DNA of 11,569 bases from an uncultured Eubacteriales bacterium. Its GTDB lineage: Bacteria; Bacillota; Clostridia; Christensenellales; Aristaeellaceae. This document shows, one piece after another, positions 1 through 6,823 of the stretch. Made by a program: the position numbers and the translations under genes. Every line of letters starts with the position of its first letter. Positions within the stretch are counted from its first letter, which is position 1. The stretch lies in NCBI GenBank assembly GCA_900542395.1, contig UQNM01000066.1, forward strand, positions 1 to 11,569, in the 5' to 3' direction. The notes under the pieces are model-generated. The model was not told the DNA's origin. It did not search any database and worked only from the letters and a program-made list of their open reading frames with translations.

Positions 1-430
1 TTTCCGCGTTGACAAACAGGCGCTTATCCGCCGGGCTGTTGGTTTCCGGGGTGAACGGCGGGAACTTCCAGTTGCTGTCCAGAATGACGATATCGCCCTC
101 CTGAATCCGGTCGCCGCAGGCGCGGTCGAGATCCGCGCCGGTGATGTGGCTGTTCGGTTCGAGGAAGTCGATGTTGACGTAGATCGCGCGCCCCATGAAC
201 GTGGTCAGCGGCAGCTCGCCGACGGACTTGCCATCCTCAAAGTGATGATACGGGCACTCGCAGTGGGTGCCGAGGTGGCTGGTCAAATCCAGCGCGGTGT
301 GGAAATCCGGAATCGGGCCGCCGGTGTTATAGCGGATCAAATGGCAGCGGCGGCTTTCGGTCTTCGGGTCGAGCACCTTCGTCAGATCGACGATACGCAG
401 GTTGCCCATCTTGTATACGCAGTCAGGCAT
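1..430 (-). CDS. Cyclase / kynurenine formamidase-like hydrolase (partial, C-terminus off the left edge)
   Basis: The first 143 residues of a cyclase-superfamily protein (Pfam Cyclase, the fold of bacterial kynurenine formamidase KynB) are present. Residues 52-62 read HLGTHCECPYH, which fits the family metal-binding signature HxGTHxDxPxH except that Glu58 replaces the usual Asp. Family members hydrolyse amides or lactones such as N-formylkynurenine using a metal centre; the substrate here cannot be told. The ATG at 430-428 follows an AAAGGAGGA ribosome binding site about seven bases upstream. No tryptophan-degradation genes are visible nearby, so a kynurenine pathway role is not supported by context. 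A consensus promoter lies upstream at 482-509. The gene continues left of base 1; the family is usually 200-260 residues. Confidence 0.85.
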   Translation of the reverse strand, partial: MPDCVYKMGNLRIVDLTKVLDPKTESRRCHLIRYNTGGPIPDFHTALDLTSHLGTHCECPYHHFEDGKSVGELPLTTFMGRAIYVNIDFLEPNSHITGADLDRACGDRIQEGDIVILDSNWKFPPFTPETNSPADKRLFVNAE

Positions 431-481
431 GGGGATTCCTCCTTTGGAGCGCTTTTGAAATCTTTGATACCTTGCGATTTT

Positions 482-509
482 ATTATAGCAAAAACCCGTG
501 TTTTGTCAA
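482..509 (-). promoter_or_regulatory. Sigma-A type promoter of the cyclase gene
   Basis: On the minus strand, TTGACA (509-504) and TATAAT (487-482) are separated by 16 bases, and TGC directly before the -10 makes it an extended -10. Both hexamers match consensus perfectly. It sits about 50 bases upstream of the cyclase start codon and faces away from the phospholipase promoter. Confidence 0.85.
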
Positions 510-533
510 TCGCGAACCGGCAGGAATTGCTTA

Positions 534-562
534 TCGACAAACGCGGCCTTTGGGTGTATGAT
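534..562 (+). promoter_or_regulatory. Sigma-A type promoter of the phospholipase C-like gene
   Basis: TCGACA (534-539) and TATGAT (557-562) each match consensus at five of six bases and are 17 bases apart. It points to the gene starting at 638, giving a leader of roughly 70 bases. It is back to back with the cyclase promoter, so a regulator bound at about 505-540 could affect both genes. Confidence 0.65.
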
Positions 563-637
563 GGATGCGTGAGAAAAGCGTTTCCCCATTTGATTGGAAT
601 TGACCCATTTCGGCATTTGTTTTTTGAGGAGATTTTC

Positions 638-1579
638 ATGCCTGCATCGTATGTTCACCAGTCCGTCGCGGCGCACGCCGCCGACACGCTTTCCCTGTTC
701 CCCTCCGACGCAGAGCGCAGCGCGCTGCTGGCGGGCGCAGAGGGGCCGGATCCGATGTTCTTCTGCTTCCGCCCCGGCAAGCCGTTCGCGCCGGTCGTCG
801 CCTCCCTGCTGCACACGCAGAAAACGGACGATTTTCTGCTCGCCCTCTGCGACGCATGCGCGGGCGACGCGCTTCTGCGCGCGTACTGCTGCGGCTTTTT
901 CACGCATTACGCGACGGATACCACGTTCCATCCGTTCGTCTACGCCCATTCTCTGACGGCGGCGGGCAAGTATTCCGGCAACGCGCACTGTACGCTGGAG
1001 CACCAGCTCGAAACCCTGCATTACCGCCGCGAAGGCCACGCGGCCGGCCTGCCGGTTCAGATGGGCGGCTTTGCCGCGCTGGATGCCGCGCAGCGCAAAA
1101 AGATCGCCGCCGCGCTTTCCGCCGCGCTCGCGCGCGTGTTTCCGGATTCCGTCCTCTCGCCCGCCCGGCTGGAAAAATGCTTTTCGGACGCGGTCGGCCT
1201 GTGCCGCTTCCTCCGCTCCGAGGACGGCAAACGCTACCGCACACTGGGCGGCGTGCTCTCCCCCTTCAAGCTGGATGAAACGCTCCACGCGCACATGATG
1301 CCCGCCGGGCCGCCGCAGGCGGATATCGCCAACGACGCGCACGCCCCGTGGGCGTCCATCTGGACGCCGGACGAGGTGCGGCATGACAGCTTCGGCGACC
1401 TCTTCGCCGCCTCCGTCGCCCGCGCCGAGGCGCTGGCTTCCGCCGCGAACGCGCTGATGCTGGGGCGCGGCTCGTATGCCGCGCTGCGCTCGCTGCACGG
1501 CGGTTTGAGCTATGATTCCGGCCTGCCGTGGCAGGAAACCTGCCCGCCGTCGCAGGCGCCGGGCGCGGCGGCGGATTGA
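638..1579 (+). CDS. Zinc-dependent phospholipase C family protein
   Basis: This 313-residue protein resembles the zinc-dependent phospholipase C / S1-P1 nuclease-like domain found in many Clostridia. The pattern of likely zinc ligands is visible: His7 and His13 near the N-terminus, GPDP at 36-39, His59, the GFFTHYATDTTFHPF segment at 86-100 (His90, Asp94, His98), and His118/Glu121/His122. No signal peptide is seen, unlike secreted clostridial alpha-toxins, so it is probably cytoplasmic and should not be assumed to be a toxin. The ATG at 638 is chosen because GAGGAG (626-631) lies six bases upstream and homology begins here. The open frame extends to 146, but that upstream part is antisense to the cyclase and is not real. 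The last 15 or so residues are low complexity. The substrate is unknown. Confidence 0.82.
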   Translation: MPASYVHQSVAAHAADTLSLFPSDAERSALLAGAEGPDPMFFCFRPGKPFAPVVASLLHTQKTDDFLLALCDACAGDALLRAYCCGFFTHYATDTTFHPFVYAHSLTAAGKYSGNAHCTLEHQLETLHYRREGHAAGLPVQMGGFAALDAAQRKKIAAALSAALARVFPDSVLSPARLEKCFSDAVGLCRFLRSEDGKRYRTLGGVLSPFKLDETLHAHMMPAGPPQADIANDAHAPWASIWTPDEVRHDSFGDLFAASVARAEALASAANALMLGRGSYAALRSLHGGLSYDSGLPWQETCPPSQAPGAAAD

Positions 1580-1637
1580 GTCTGCCCGCGCGCTTGAGCC
1601 GCGACCTTTCCCTTTTGCAAAAAAATCCAAGAAGCCA

Positions 1638-1666
1638 TTGCAATCTGTGCCCCGATTGGGTATAAT
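1638..1666 (+). promoter_or_regulatory. Promoter of the folT riboswitch transcript
   Basis: TTGCAA (1638-1643) and a perfect TATAAT (1661-1666) are separated by 17 bases. Transcription would start near 1673, giving a leader of about 210 bases that contains the riboswitch and the folT ribosome binding site. Confidence 0.85.
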
Positions 1667-1717
1667 GCTCCTGTCACAAGCGATTCGTGAAGATGGCAGG
1701 GCGCTGCTTCGCGCAGC

Positions 1718-1797
1718 GACGGTACGGATGCGTTAAGTGCTCGTGTGTGGGAAAAACACGGGACGAAGAAACAAGGCTTTCGCGGTATCCCTCCGGC
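1718..1797 (+). promoter_or_regulatory. Tetrahydrofolate (THF) riboswitch
   Basis: The conserved core of the THF riboswitch is present. GGAT (1726-1729) is followed by GCGTTAAGTG (1730-1739), then a hairpin arm CGTGT/ACACG (1742-1746 with 1756-1760). Next come ACGAAG (1763-1768), a small helix CGAAG/CTTTCG, and the closing strand CGCGGTATCC (1781-1790). GGAT pairs with ATCC and GCG with CGC, leaving the GGT internal loop seen in characterised members. An extra 6-bp hairpin (1702-1707 with 1713-1718) lies just 5'. The aptamer binds reduced folates and is known to control folT, which is the next gene. No terminator follows the aptamer, so translational control is likely. CCTCCG at 1790-1795 is perfectly complementary to the folT Shine-Dalgarno CGGAGG at 1868-1873. 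Exact outer boundaries are approximate. Confidence 0.9.
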
Positions 1798-1882
1798 CCA
1801 GAACTGTCTCTTTATTACGGTCATCTCTGCGAATCATCCCCGCCCGGCTCGCCGGGTCTATGATACGCGGAGGTGTTTTTTG

Positions 1883-2446
1883 ATGCACGGCGTTTTTTCT
1901 CGTTTCCTCAAAAAATTTCCCGATTCGGCGCGCACCCTGCGCCGCACGCAGACGCTGACCACCGTGGGTCTGTTTCTGGCCATTCAGATGGTGCTCTCCT
2001 CCTACGGCGTGATTCAGCTCAACGACAGCCTTAAAATTTCGCTGGCACATCTGGCGCTTGCGCCGACGGCCATGCTCTTCGGCCCGGTCGCGGCCGCGCT
2101 TCAGGGCGCGCTGAGCGATATTCTGGGCTTTCTGCTCAAGCCGACGGGGCCGTATTTCCCCGGCTTCACGATTTCGGCGGCGCTGGGCGGCGTGATTTAC
2201 GGCGCTTTCCTCTTTGAAAGCGACCGCAGGCTTTGGCAGATCGTCCTCGCCCGCGCGGTCATCATGGTGTTCGTCAACATCGCGCTCAACACGTTTTTCC
2301 TCACGATGCTTTACGGCCCGTCTCAGGCGGCGATGCTCCCGGTTCGCGCACTGAAAAACGCCATGCAGTTCCCGATTGACTGCCTGCTGCTGACGGCCGT
2401 TTGCCGCACCGTGCAGCGGATTCCCACGCCCGCAGGGGTTCGGTAA
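1883..2446 (+). CDS. folT: FolT-family folate ECF transporter S component
   Basis: This 187-residue integral membrane protein is the substrate-binding S component of an energy-coupling-factor vitamin transporter, most likely for folate or THF. It has several hydrophobic segments (about 25-45, 53-75, 95-112, 118-142, 160-175). It also carries the family-typical stretch from GALSDILG through KPTGPYFPGFTISA (75-100), followed by GGVIYG. The later RALKNAMQFPID segment (155-166) resembles the conserved C-terminal helix. The shared ECF module (two ATPases and EcfT) is not in the window, as expected for a group II S component encoded apart. The ATG at 1883 follows GGAGGT (1869-1874) by eight bases. 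The THF riboswitch upstream independently supports the folate assignment. A strong terminator ends the unit. Confidence 0.92.
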   Translation: MHGVFSRFLKKFPDSARTLRRTQTLTTVGLFLAIQMVLSSYGVIQLNDSLKISLAHLALAPTAMLFGPVAAALQGALSDILGFLLKPTGPYFPGFTISAALGGVIYGAFLFESDRRLWQIVLARAVIMVFVNIALNTFFLTMLYGPSQAAMLPVRALKNAMQFPIDCLLLTAVCRTVQRIPTPAGVR

Positions 2447-2475
2447 GCGCCCGAAATTCCTTTTCCCCGTCTGTT

Positions 2476-2530
2476 AAAAGACCGGCACTTCGCGAAAGCC
2501 GCCCGCTTTCCCGAAATGCCGGTCTTTTTT
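2476..2530. terminator. Bidirectional intrinsic terminator between folT and cobO
   Basis: AAAAGACCGGCA (2476-2487) pairs with TGCCGGTCTTTT in the right arm, extended by TTCG/CGAA pairs, and six T residues follow at 2525-2530. The A-run on the left gives a T-run on the opposite strand, so it can end both folT and the convergent cobO transcript. Confidence 0.9.
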
Positions 2531-2553
2531 CATCCAATCATTTCATCCAATCC
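2528..2553. repeat. 13-bp tandem duplication after the folT terminator
   Basis: TTTCATCCAATCA (2528-2540) is followed at once by TTTCATCCAATCC (2541-2553), differing only in the last base. It lies in the short convergent gap between folT and cobO. Probably a slippage product; no function is suggested. Confidence 0.6.
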
Positions 2554-2605
2554 ATGAGCAAATCCAAGATTTTGCGTAATTTCCAATAACGGGCGCGCCC
2601 GCTTT

Positions 2606-3133
2606 TCAGTATTCAATGCCTTCTCTGGCCGCCAGCTTTTCCGTCTGAAACGGATGCTTTCGCGCGACGATTTCCGAAACGTAGTCCGCCCGTTCGCGCA
2701 GCCACTCCGGCGCGTTGCGCCCGGTTGAAACCACGTCGCCGAACGCCAGCGCCGCGTCGATCAGCCGTTCCGCGTTTTCCCGCGTCACCATGCCGCAGGC
2801 AAGCGCCACGTTCAGTTCGTCCAGCACCGTCAGCGCGGGCCGAAGCCCCTCCGCCTCGCCTTGAATATCCGCCGCCTGCGCGTTCTGCTGCTTCGCGGCC
2901 TCTTCCTTCTGCGCCGCCGTCATCGCAAACACAAAGCCCGAAATCGGTTTGGCGGGGTACACCGTCGCCCGTTCAAACGTCTTCAGTGCCGCCAGCTCGC
3001 CGCTCCGCCCGTCCTTCAAAAACTGCGCGATCAGCACGCGCCGTCCGTGGCCGAGGCTGCGCAGCGCCAGCCCCATCGCCGCCGTCGTCTTGCCCTTGCC
3101 GTCGCCGGTATACACATGCAGCTTTCCCGTCAT
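2606..3133 (-). CDS. cobO: Corrinoid adenosyltransferase (CobO/CobA/BtuR family)
   Basis: This 175-residue cytoplasmic enzyme transfers the 5'-deoxyadenosyl group of ATP to the reduced cobalt of a corrinoid, giving the adenosylcobalamin form. The P-loop TGDGKGKTT is at 9-17, VLDEL (Walker B-like) at 103-107, and the signature TGRNAPEWLRERADYVSEI covers 137-155. The usual ending KHPF...GIEY is intact, and the length fits the family. The ATG at 3133 follows GGAGGA by seven bases. The upstream glycosyltransferase stop overlaps the start as ATGA, so the two are translationally coupled. No other cobalamin biosynthesis genes are in the window, so it may serve corrinoid salvage. The open frame extends upstream to 3439, but that part is a shadow of the glycosyltransferase. 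Confidence 0.95.
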   Translation of the reverse strand: MTGKLHVYTGDGKGKTTAAMGLALRSLGHGRRVLIAQFLKDGRSGELAALKTFERATVYPAKPISGFVFAMTAAQKEEAAKQQNAQAADIQGEAEGLRPALTVLDELNVALACGMVTRENAERLIDAALAFGDVVSTGRNAPEWLRERADYVSEIVARKHPFQTEKLAAREGIEY

Positions 3134-4110
3134 ATCACAGTCCTCCGATACATCTCCACAAACAGCTTCGGCGAGAGCAGCAGCAGCGCGCCCTGCGCCG
3201 CGATGGCCGCGTCTCCGCTTTTCAGCGCGTATCGCGCCAATTCCCGCCGATGCGCCTTCAAAAAAGCCATCGCCTCCCCGGCGACCGTCGGCGGCAGGCG
3301 GTACGCCGGAATGTTTTTGCCCACGCTCAGCGCGATCTGCCCCACGCGCTTTTGAAGCACCGCCCTCGCCGCGCCGCTCGGCAGCGTCCGCGCCAGCGCA
3401 TCCAGCCGCGCGCACACCTGCGTATAGCTGGCGCACCACTTCGCGCTCCCGGCGAATGAGGCCATGATGCTCCCCGGCCGCTGGCGGTATTCCAGAATCA
3501 CCGCGTCAAACGCCGCCGCGCGCTTCGCCCGGATCAGCGCGGGCGCTTGAAACAGCTCATCCTCAAACAAAAGCCCTTCCGCCATGCGCAGGCCGTTTTC
3601 CAGCAAAAACGCGCGCCGATATACGCACTGCCAGACCATCGGCTCGTATGTCCCGCTTTGGCATTGCGCCGCAAGCAGCGCCCCGCCCTCCAGCACATCG
3701 GTCGGCCGAATGGCCGCGCCGTCGGTCAATTCGCCCGTTTCGTCGTTCAAAAAGCAAAAACGCGCCTTCGCCATGTCCAGCCGCTTTTCCCGCGCCGCCT
3801 GCGTCAGCCGCCAGAGCGCCTCCGCGCGCGGCACATCGTCGCTATCCAGAAAATAGACGTATTCGCCCCGCGCCGCGTCCAGCCCCGTGTTGCGCGCCGC
3901 GGAAAGGCCGCCGTTCTGCGCCCTGCGAATCACGCGCGCATTCGGATGCGCCGCGCAGTATGCCGCCGCAATCGCCGCGCTGCCGTCCCGCCCGCAGTCG
4001 TCCACCAGCAGAATTTCGCTCTCCTCTGCCGGAAGCGCGGCCAGCGCGTCCAGACACGCCCCGATGTATTTTTCCACCTGATAAAACGGAATCACCACGC
4101 TCAACTGCAT
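3130..4110 (-). CDS. Family 2 glycosyltransferase (GT-A fold)
   Basis: This 326-residue GT2 enzyme would transfer a sugar from a nucleotide donor to an unknown acceptor. The N-terminal half carries LSVVIPFYQ (3-11), VDD at 36-38, NGGLSAARN (66-74) and the metal-binding DSDD (89-92). Phe-Glu-Asp (182-184) supplies the likely catalytic Asp, and Tyr208 through RPGSIM is the usual GT2 element following it. No clear membrane span is seen apart from a mildly hydrophobic stretch near 303-318, so it is probably cytoplasmic or peripheral. The ATG at 4110 is chosen because GGAGGG lies six bases upstream; an in-frame ATG 39 bases earlier has no such site and adds residues unlike the family. It is first in a two-gene unit with cobO. 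Confidence 0.88.
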   Translation of the reverse strand: MQLSVVIPFYQVEKYIGACLDALAALPAEESEILLVDDCGRDGSAAIAAAYCAAHPNARVIRRAQNGGLSAARNTGLDAARGEYVYFLDSDDVPRAEALWRLTQAAREKRLDMAKARFCFLNDETGELTDGAAIRPTDVLEGGALLAAQCQSGTYEPMVWQCVYRRAFLLENGLRMAEGLLFEDELFQAPALIRAKRAAAFDAVILEYRQRPGSIMASFAGSAKWCASYTQVCARLDALARTLPSGAARAVLQKRVGQIALSVGKNIPAYRLPPTVAGEAMAFLKAHRRELARYALKSGDAAIAAQGALLLLSPKLFVEMYRRTVI

Positions 4111-4142
4111 GCCGTTCCCTCCCTCCGGGCGGCAATTCCGGC

Positions 4143-4171
4143 TTGTCAACCGCCCCGTTTTGTGCGATAAT
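4143..4171 (+). promoter_or_regulatory. Promoter of the glycosyltransferase-YdcF operon
   Basis: TTGTCA (4143-4148) and GATAAT (4166-4171) lie 17 bases apart, each five of six to consensus, with TG at 4163-4164 forming an extended -10. The start site would be about 40 bases before the TTG start codon at 4219. Confidence 0.7.
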
Positions 4172-4184
4172 AAACGATGTATGT

Positions 4185-4213
4185 ATTATAGCATATTGCT
4201 GCGCAGGAGGAAA
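4185..4213 (-). promoter_or_regulatory. Promoter of the glycosyltransferase-cobO unit
   Basis: On the minus strand a perfect TATAAT (4190-4185) is preceded by TGC, an extended -10. The hexamer 17 bases upstream, TTTCCT (4213-4208), is a poor -35. It overlaps the leader of the plus-strand operon and its ribosome binding site, so the two divergent promoters may interfere. Confidence 0.6.
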
Positions 4214-4218
4214 GAGCG

Positions 4219-5151
4219 TTGATTAGCGTCATTGTCATCGGCAAAAACGAAGGGGAGCGGCTTGTCGCCTGCCTGAGGAGCATCCAAACCGCGCTGAATT
4301 CGTTGGCGCACGAGGTCGTCTATGTGGATTCCTGCTCGACGGATCAAAGCCTGCAAACGGCCAAGGCGCTGGGCGCGCGCTGTTTTCTGCTCGCCGAGCA
4401 GAAGACAACCGCCGGTCTGGGGCGCTTTGTCGGCGCGAAGGAAGCGCGCGGCGAATATCTGCTGTTTCTGGATGGCGACATGCAGCTTCAGCCCGGTTTC
4501 GCGGAAAAGGCGCTGATGGCCATCGCCGCCAAGGGCTATGACGGCGTGTGCGGCATCCGCGAGGACGTGTATCTGCGCAGCGGGGAGATCGTCGGCCGGG
4601 ACGACAATTATTTCGGCTGCACGCAGGAGCGCCTCGCGCCGGAATTCGGCGGCGCGCTGATGATTACGCGCGACGCGCTGGATGCCTGCGGCGGCTGGGC
4701 GACGGACACCATCGCCTGCGAGGAGGCCGAGCTGTACGCGCGGCTCAAGGCGACCGGCTGCCGCATCGCGGAAATCCCCGTTCCGATGATCCTGCACACG
4801 GACGCGGTGCGCGACAGCCGCAGCCCGCTTTCCACCGTCTTTTCCGCGCGTCGGCTGGGCGAAGGGCAGGCGCTGGCCTGCGCGATGAAGGCGCGTCGGG
4901 CGCGCGCCTATATCCGCCACGAACGGGAAAAATTCACCTTTTACGCGCTGGATTGGCTGGCGCTCGCGCTGCTGGCGCTTGTGCCCGGTTTCGGCCCTGG
5001 GCTGATGATGCTGCTTGAGTGCATGCAGTTGGGTTGGCTGCTGGCTCAAAAGCGCCCGCGCGCATTCGTATCGCAGAAATTGTTTTTCTTCGGGCTGCCG
5101 CTGGGGCTGATGACCTATCGCGAGCGCAGCCGCGCCTATGCGGCGGAATAA
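4219..5151 (+). CDS. Family 2 glycosyltransferase with C-terminal membrane segment
   Basis: This 310-residue GT2 enzyme has ISVIVIGKNEG at the N-terminus, VDSCSTD (36-42), the metal-binding DGDM (85-88), EEAELYARL (168-176) in the catalytic-base region, and His193. Residues about 241-276 are strongly hydrophobic and may form one or two membrane-associated helices, which suggests work at the inner face of the membrane on a lipid-linked acceptor. The start is TTG at 4219, chosen because AGGAGG (4205-4210) lies eight bases upstream and the family N-terminus begins right there; no ATG fits. It is first in a plus-strand operon, followed after 19 bases by another GT2. Donor and acceptor are unknown. 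Confidence 0.88.
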   Translation: MISVIVIGKNEGERLVACLRSIQTALNSLAHEVVYVDSCSTDQSLQTAKALGARCFLLAEQKTTAGLGRFVGAKEARGEYLLFLDGDMQLQPGFAEKALMAIAAKGYDGVCGIREDVYLRSGEIVGRDDNYFGCTQERLAPEFGGALMITRDALDACGGWATDTIACEEAELYARLKATGCRIAEIPVPMILHTDAVRDSRSPLSTVFSARRLGEGQALACAMKARRARAYIRHEREKFTFYALDWLALALLALVPGFGPGLMMLLECMQLGWLLAQKRPRAFVSQKLFFFGLPLGLMTYRERSRAYAAE

Positions 5152-5170
5152 TCAGACGGGAGACGGCCGT

Positions 5171-6160
5171 ATGACAAAAATCAGTTTTATCGTCGTGGCT
5201 TACAACGCCGCGCAAAGCCTCGACGCGCTGCTGGGCGACCTGCTCTCTCAGACAATCGCGCCCGAACAACTGGAAGCGCTGCTGGTGGACAGCGCCTCCA
5301 CGGACGACACCGCGCAGATCATGCGCCGCTTTGCCGCGCGCGCGCCGTTTGAGGTGAAGCTGCTGGAAAACCCGAAGCGCTGGCTGGCCAGCGGCATCAA
5401 CGTCGCGCTGCGCGCGGCGACGGGCGACGCCGTGATCCGTCTGGACGCGCACGCGCGCATGCCGAAGGATTTTCTGCAAAAGAATCTGGACGCGCTCGCC
5501 CGCGGGGAGGATATCGTCGGCGGCAGCGTCTGCGGCGCGCCCCCGGAAACCGCATGGGAGGCCGTCACCCGCGCGCTGGATACGTCCCGGTTCTGCGGCG
5601 GCGCGGCGCCCTTCCGCAACGGCGGCGAAGCGCGCTACGTCGATACGCTGGCTTATGCGCTCTATCGCCGCGAGGTCTACGACCGCGTGGGGCTGTACGA
5701 CGAGTGCCTGCGCCGAACCGAGGATAACGACATGCATTACCGCATGCGCAAGGCCGGCTATCGCTTCTATTTTTCGCCGGATATCGTTTCGTGGCACGCC
5801 GCCCGCAAGACCCTGCGCGGCCAGCTCAGCCAGAAGTGGGGCAACGGCTATTGGATCGGCCGGACGATGCGGATTCAGCCGCGCTGCTTTGCCCCGCGCC
5901 ATCTCGTGCCCGCGCTGTTTGTGCTGGCGCTGATCGTGCTGGCGCTGCTCTGCCCGCTCTCCCCGCTTCCGCTGGCCGCCATGCTCCTGCTCTACGGCGC
6001 GCTGGATGTGCTTTACGCCGCCAAGGCCGCGCTGGAAGCGCCCTGCGGAAAGCTGCTGACCTTCATCTGTCTGCCCTTCCTGTTTCCGGTCGTGCATATC
6101 GTCTACGGAACGGGCACGCTCTGCGGTCTGCTGACCGGAAAGGCCGAAAGCCATGCTTGA
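5171..6160 (+). CDS. Family 2 glycosyltransferase, ExoA-like, with C-terminal membrane segments
   Basis: This 329-residue protein resembles the succinoglycan-type ExoA group of GT2 enzymes. It has ISFIVVAYN (4-12), VDSASTDDT (39-47), an Asp-Ala-His motif at 92-94 in place of DxD, EDNDMHYRMR (184-193) with the likely catalytic Asp, and QKWGNGYW (221-228) in the position of the QxxRW-like acceptor motif. About three hydrophobic segments follow (roughly 244-262, 265-283, 296-314), ending with the YGTGTLCGLL stretch typical of the group. It is expected to act at the inner membrane face on a lipid-linked glycan. The ATG at 5171 has GGGAG upstream; an in-frame ATG at 5138 lies inside the previous gene. 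It overlaps the next gene by eight bases. Confidence 0.87.
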   Translation: MTKISFIVVAYNAAQSLDALLGDLLSQTIAPEQLEALLVDSASTDDTAQIMRRFAARAPFEVKLLENPKRWLASGINVALRAATGDAVIRLDAHARMPKDFLQKNLDALARGEDIVGGSVCGAPPETAWEAVTRALDTSRFCGGAAPFRNGGEARYVDTLAYALYRREVYDRVGLYDECLRRTEDNDMHYRMRKAGYRFYFSPDIVSWHAARKTLRGQLSQKWGNGYWIGRTMRIQPRCFAPRHLVPALFVLALIVLALLCPLSPLPLAAMLLLYGALDVLYAAKAALEAPCGKLLTFICLPFLFPVVHIVYGTGTLCGLLTGKAESHA

Positions 6161-6749
6161 GTGGATCGACGATATCACGGAATTCATCTTTCTGCGCGAC
6201 GCGCCGCAAAAGGCGGATATCCTTTTCATTCCCGGAAACGGCCACGCCGAGCCGTCCGAATACGCCGCTCAGTTATACCATTCGGGATACGCGCCGCTGA
6301 TTCTCCCCTCCGGCCGATTCTCCGTCACGACAGGCGGGTTCGACGGGCAGAAATCCGGCGCAAGGCGCTATGAAGGGCGTTTTGAAACGGAATGGGCGTT
6401 CATGCGGGCGGTTTTGCTGGCCAACGGCGTGCCGGATCGCGCCATCCTGCGCGAGGACGAGGCGACGTTCACCTATCAAAACGCCATTTATTCCCGCAGA
6501 CGCACGGGCGCGGAAAAGCTGACCGTTCGCCGCGCCATCCTGTGCTGCATGCCGGTTCACGCCCGGCGCGCCAAGATGTATTACCAGACGCTTTTCCCCG
6601 AAACCCAGCTTCTCCTCTGCCCCGCGCCGGGGACGGCCATCACCCGCGAAAACTGGATGCTCGAGCCGGACGGCATTGACCAGACGCTCGGCGAGCTGAC
6701 CCGCTGCGGCAGCCAATTCCACGATATTCTGCGCGAAATCACCCTTTGA
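6153..6749 (+). CDS. YdcF family (DUF218) protein
   Basis: This 198-residue protein matches the YdcF/DUF218 family. FIPGNG (25-30) stands in for the usual nucleotide-binding LGGG-type loop. It is followed by SEYAAQLYHSGYAPLILPSG (35-54), Glu78 and Glu80 of the central helix, NGVPDRAILRED (91-102), and TYQNAIYS (107-114), the usual T-x-E/Q-N element. Family members bind nucleotides or act in envelope sugar or vancomycin-sensitivity functions (E. coli YdcF binds S-adenosylmethionine; SanA and ElyC affect the envelope). No membrane segment is present, so it is cytoplasmic. The start overlaps the end of the ExoA-like gene by eight bases, which implies coupling and a role in the same envelope glycan process. 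The exact reaction is unknown. Confidence 0.8.
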   Translation: MLEWIDDITEFIFLRDAPQKADILFIPGNGHAEPSEYAAQLYHSGYAPLILPSGRFSVTTGGFDGQKSGARRYEGRFETEWAFMRAVLLANGVPDRAILREDEATFTYQNAIYSRRRTGAEKLTVRRAILCCMPVHARRAKMYYQTLFPETQLLLCPAPGTAITRENWMLEPDGIDQTLGELTRCGSQFHDILREITL

Positions 6750-6782
6750 TGCAGTTTTGCGCCAAATCTTGTAAAAAACCGG

Positions 6783-6811
6783 TTGACAAGAATCGGCTTT
6801 CATGTTATACT
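6783..6811 (+). promoter_or_regulatory. Promoter of tRNA-Trp
   Basis: TTGACA (6783-6788, perfect) and TATACT (6806-6811, five of six) are 17 bases apart. Transcription would start near 6818, a few bases before the mature tRNA 5' end at 6824. Confidence 0.9.
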
Positions 6812-6823
6812 AAACAAGTGCTT

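Noticed and set aside
638..1579. Alpha-toxin-like virulence phospholipase
   Set aside because: The zinc-ligand pattern fits the family, but there is no signal peptide and no C-terminal membrane-binding domain, so a secreted toxin is not supported.
506..1630. 374-codon open frame on the minus strand opposite the phospholipase-like gene
   Set aside because: Arginine- and alanine-rich translation with no family resemblance; it is a GC-bias shadow of the plus-strand gene.
2590..2601. CGGGCGCGCCCG palindrome after the cobO stop codon
   Set aside because: It is a perfect palindrome but has no workable loop and no T-tract, so I do not call it a terminator; the hairpin at 2476-2530 serves both genes.
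4186..6229. Long minus-strand open frames opposite the glycosyltransferase genes
   Set aside because: Low-complexity Arg/Ala/Gln-rich products without start signals; the plus strand carries clear GT2 motifs and ribosome sites.
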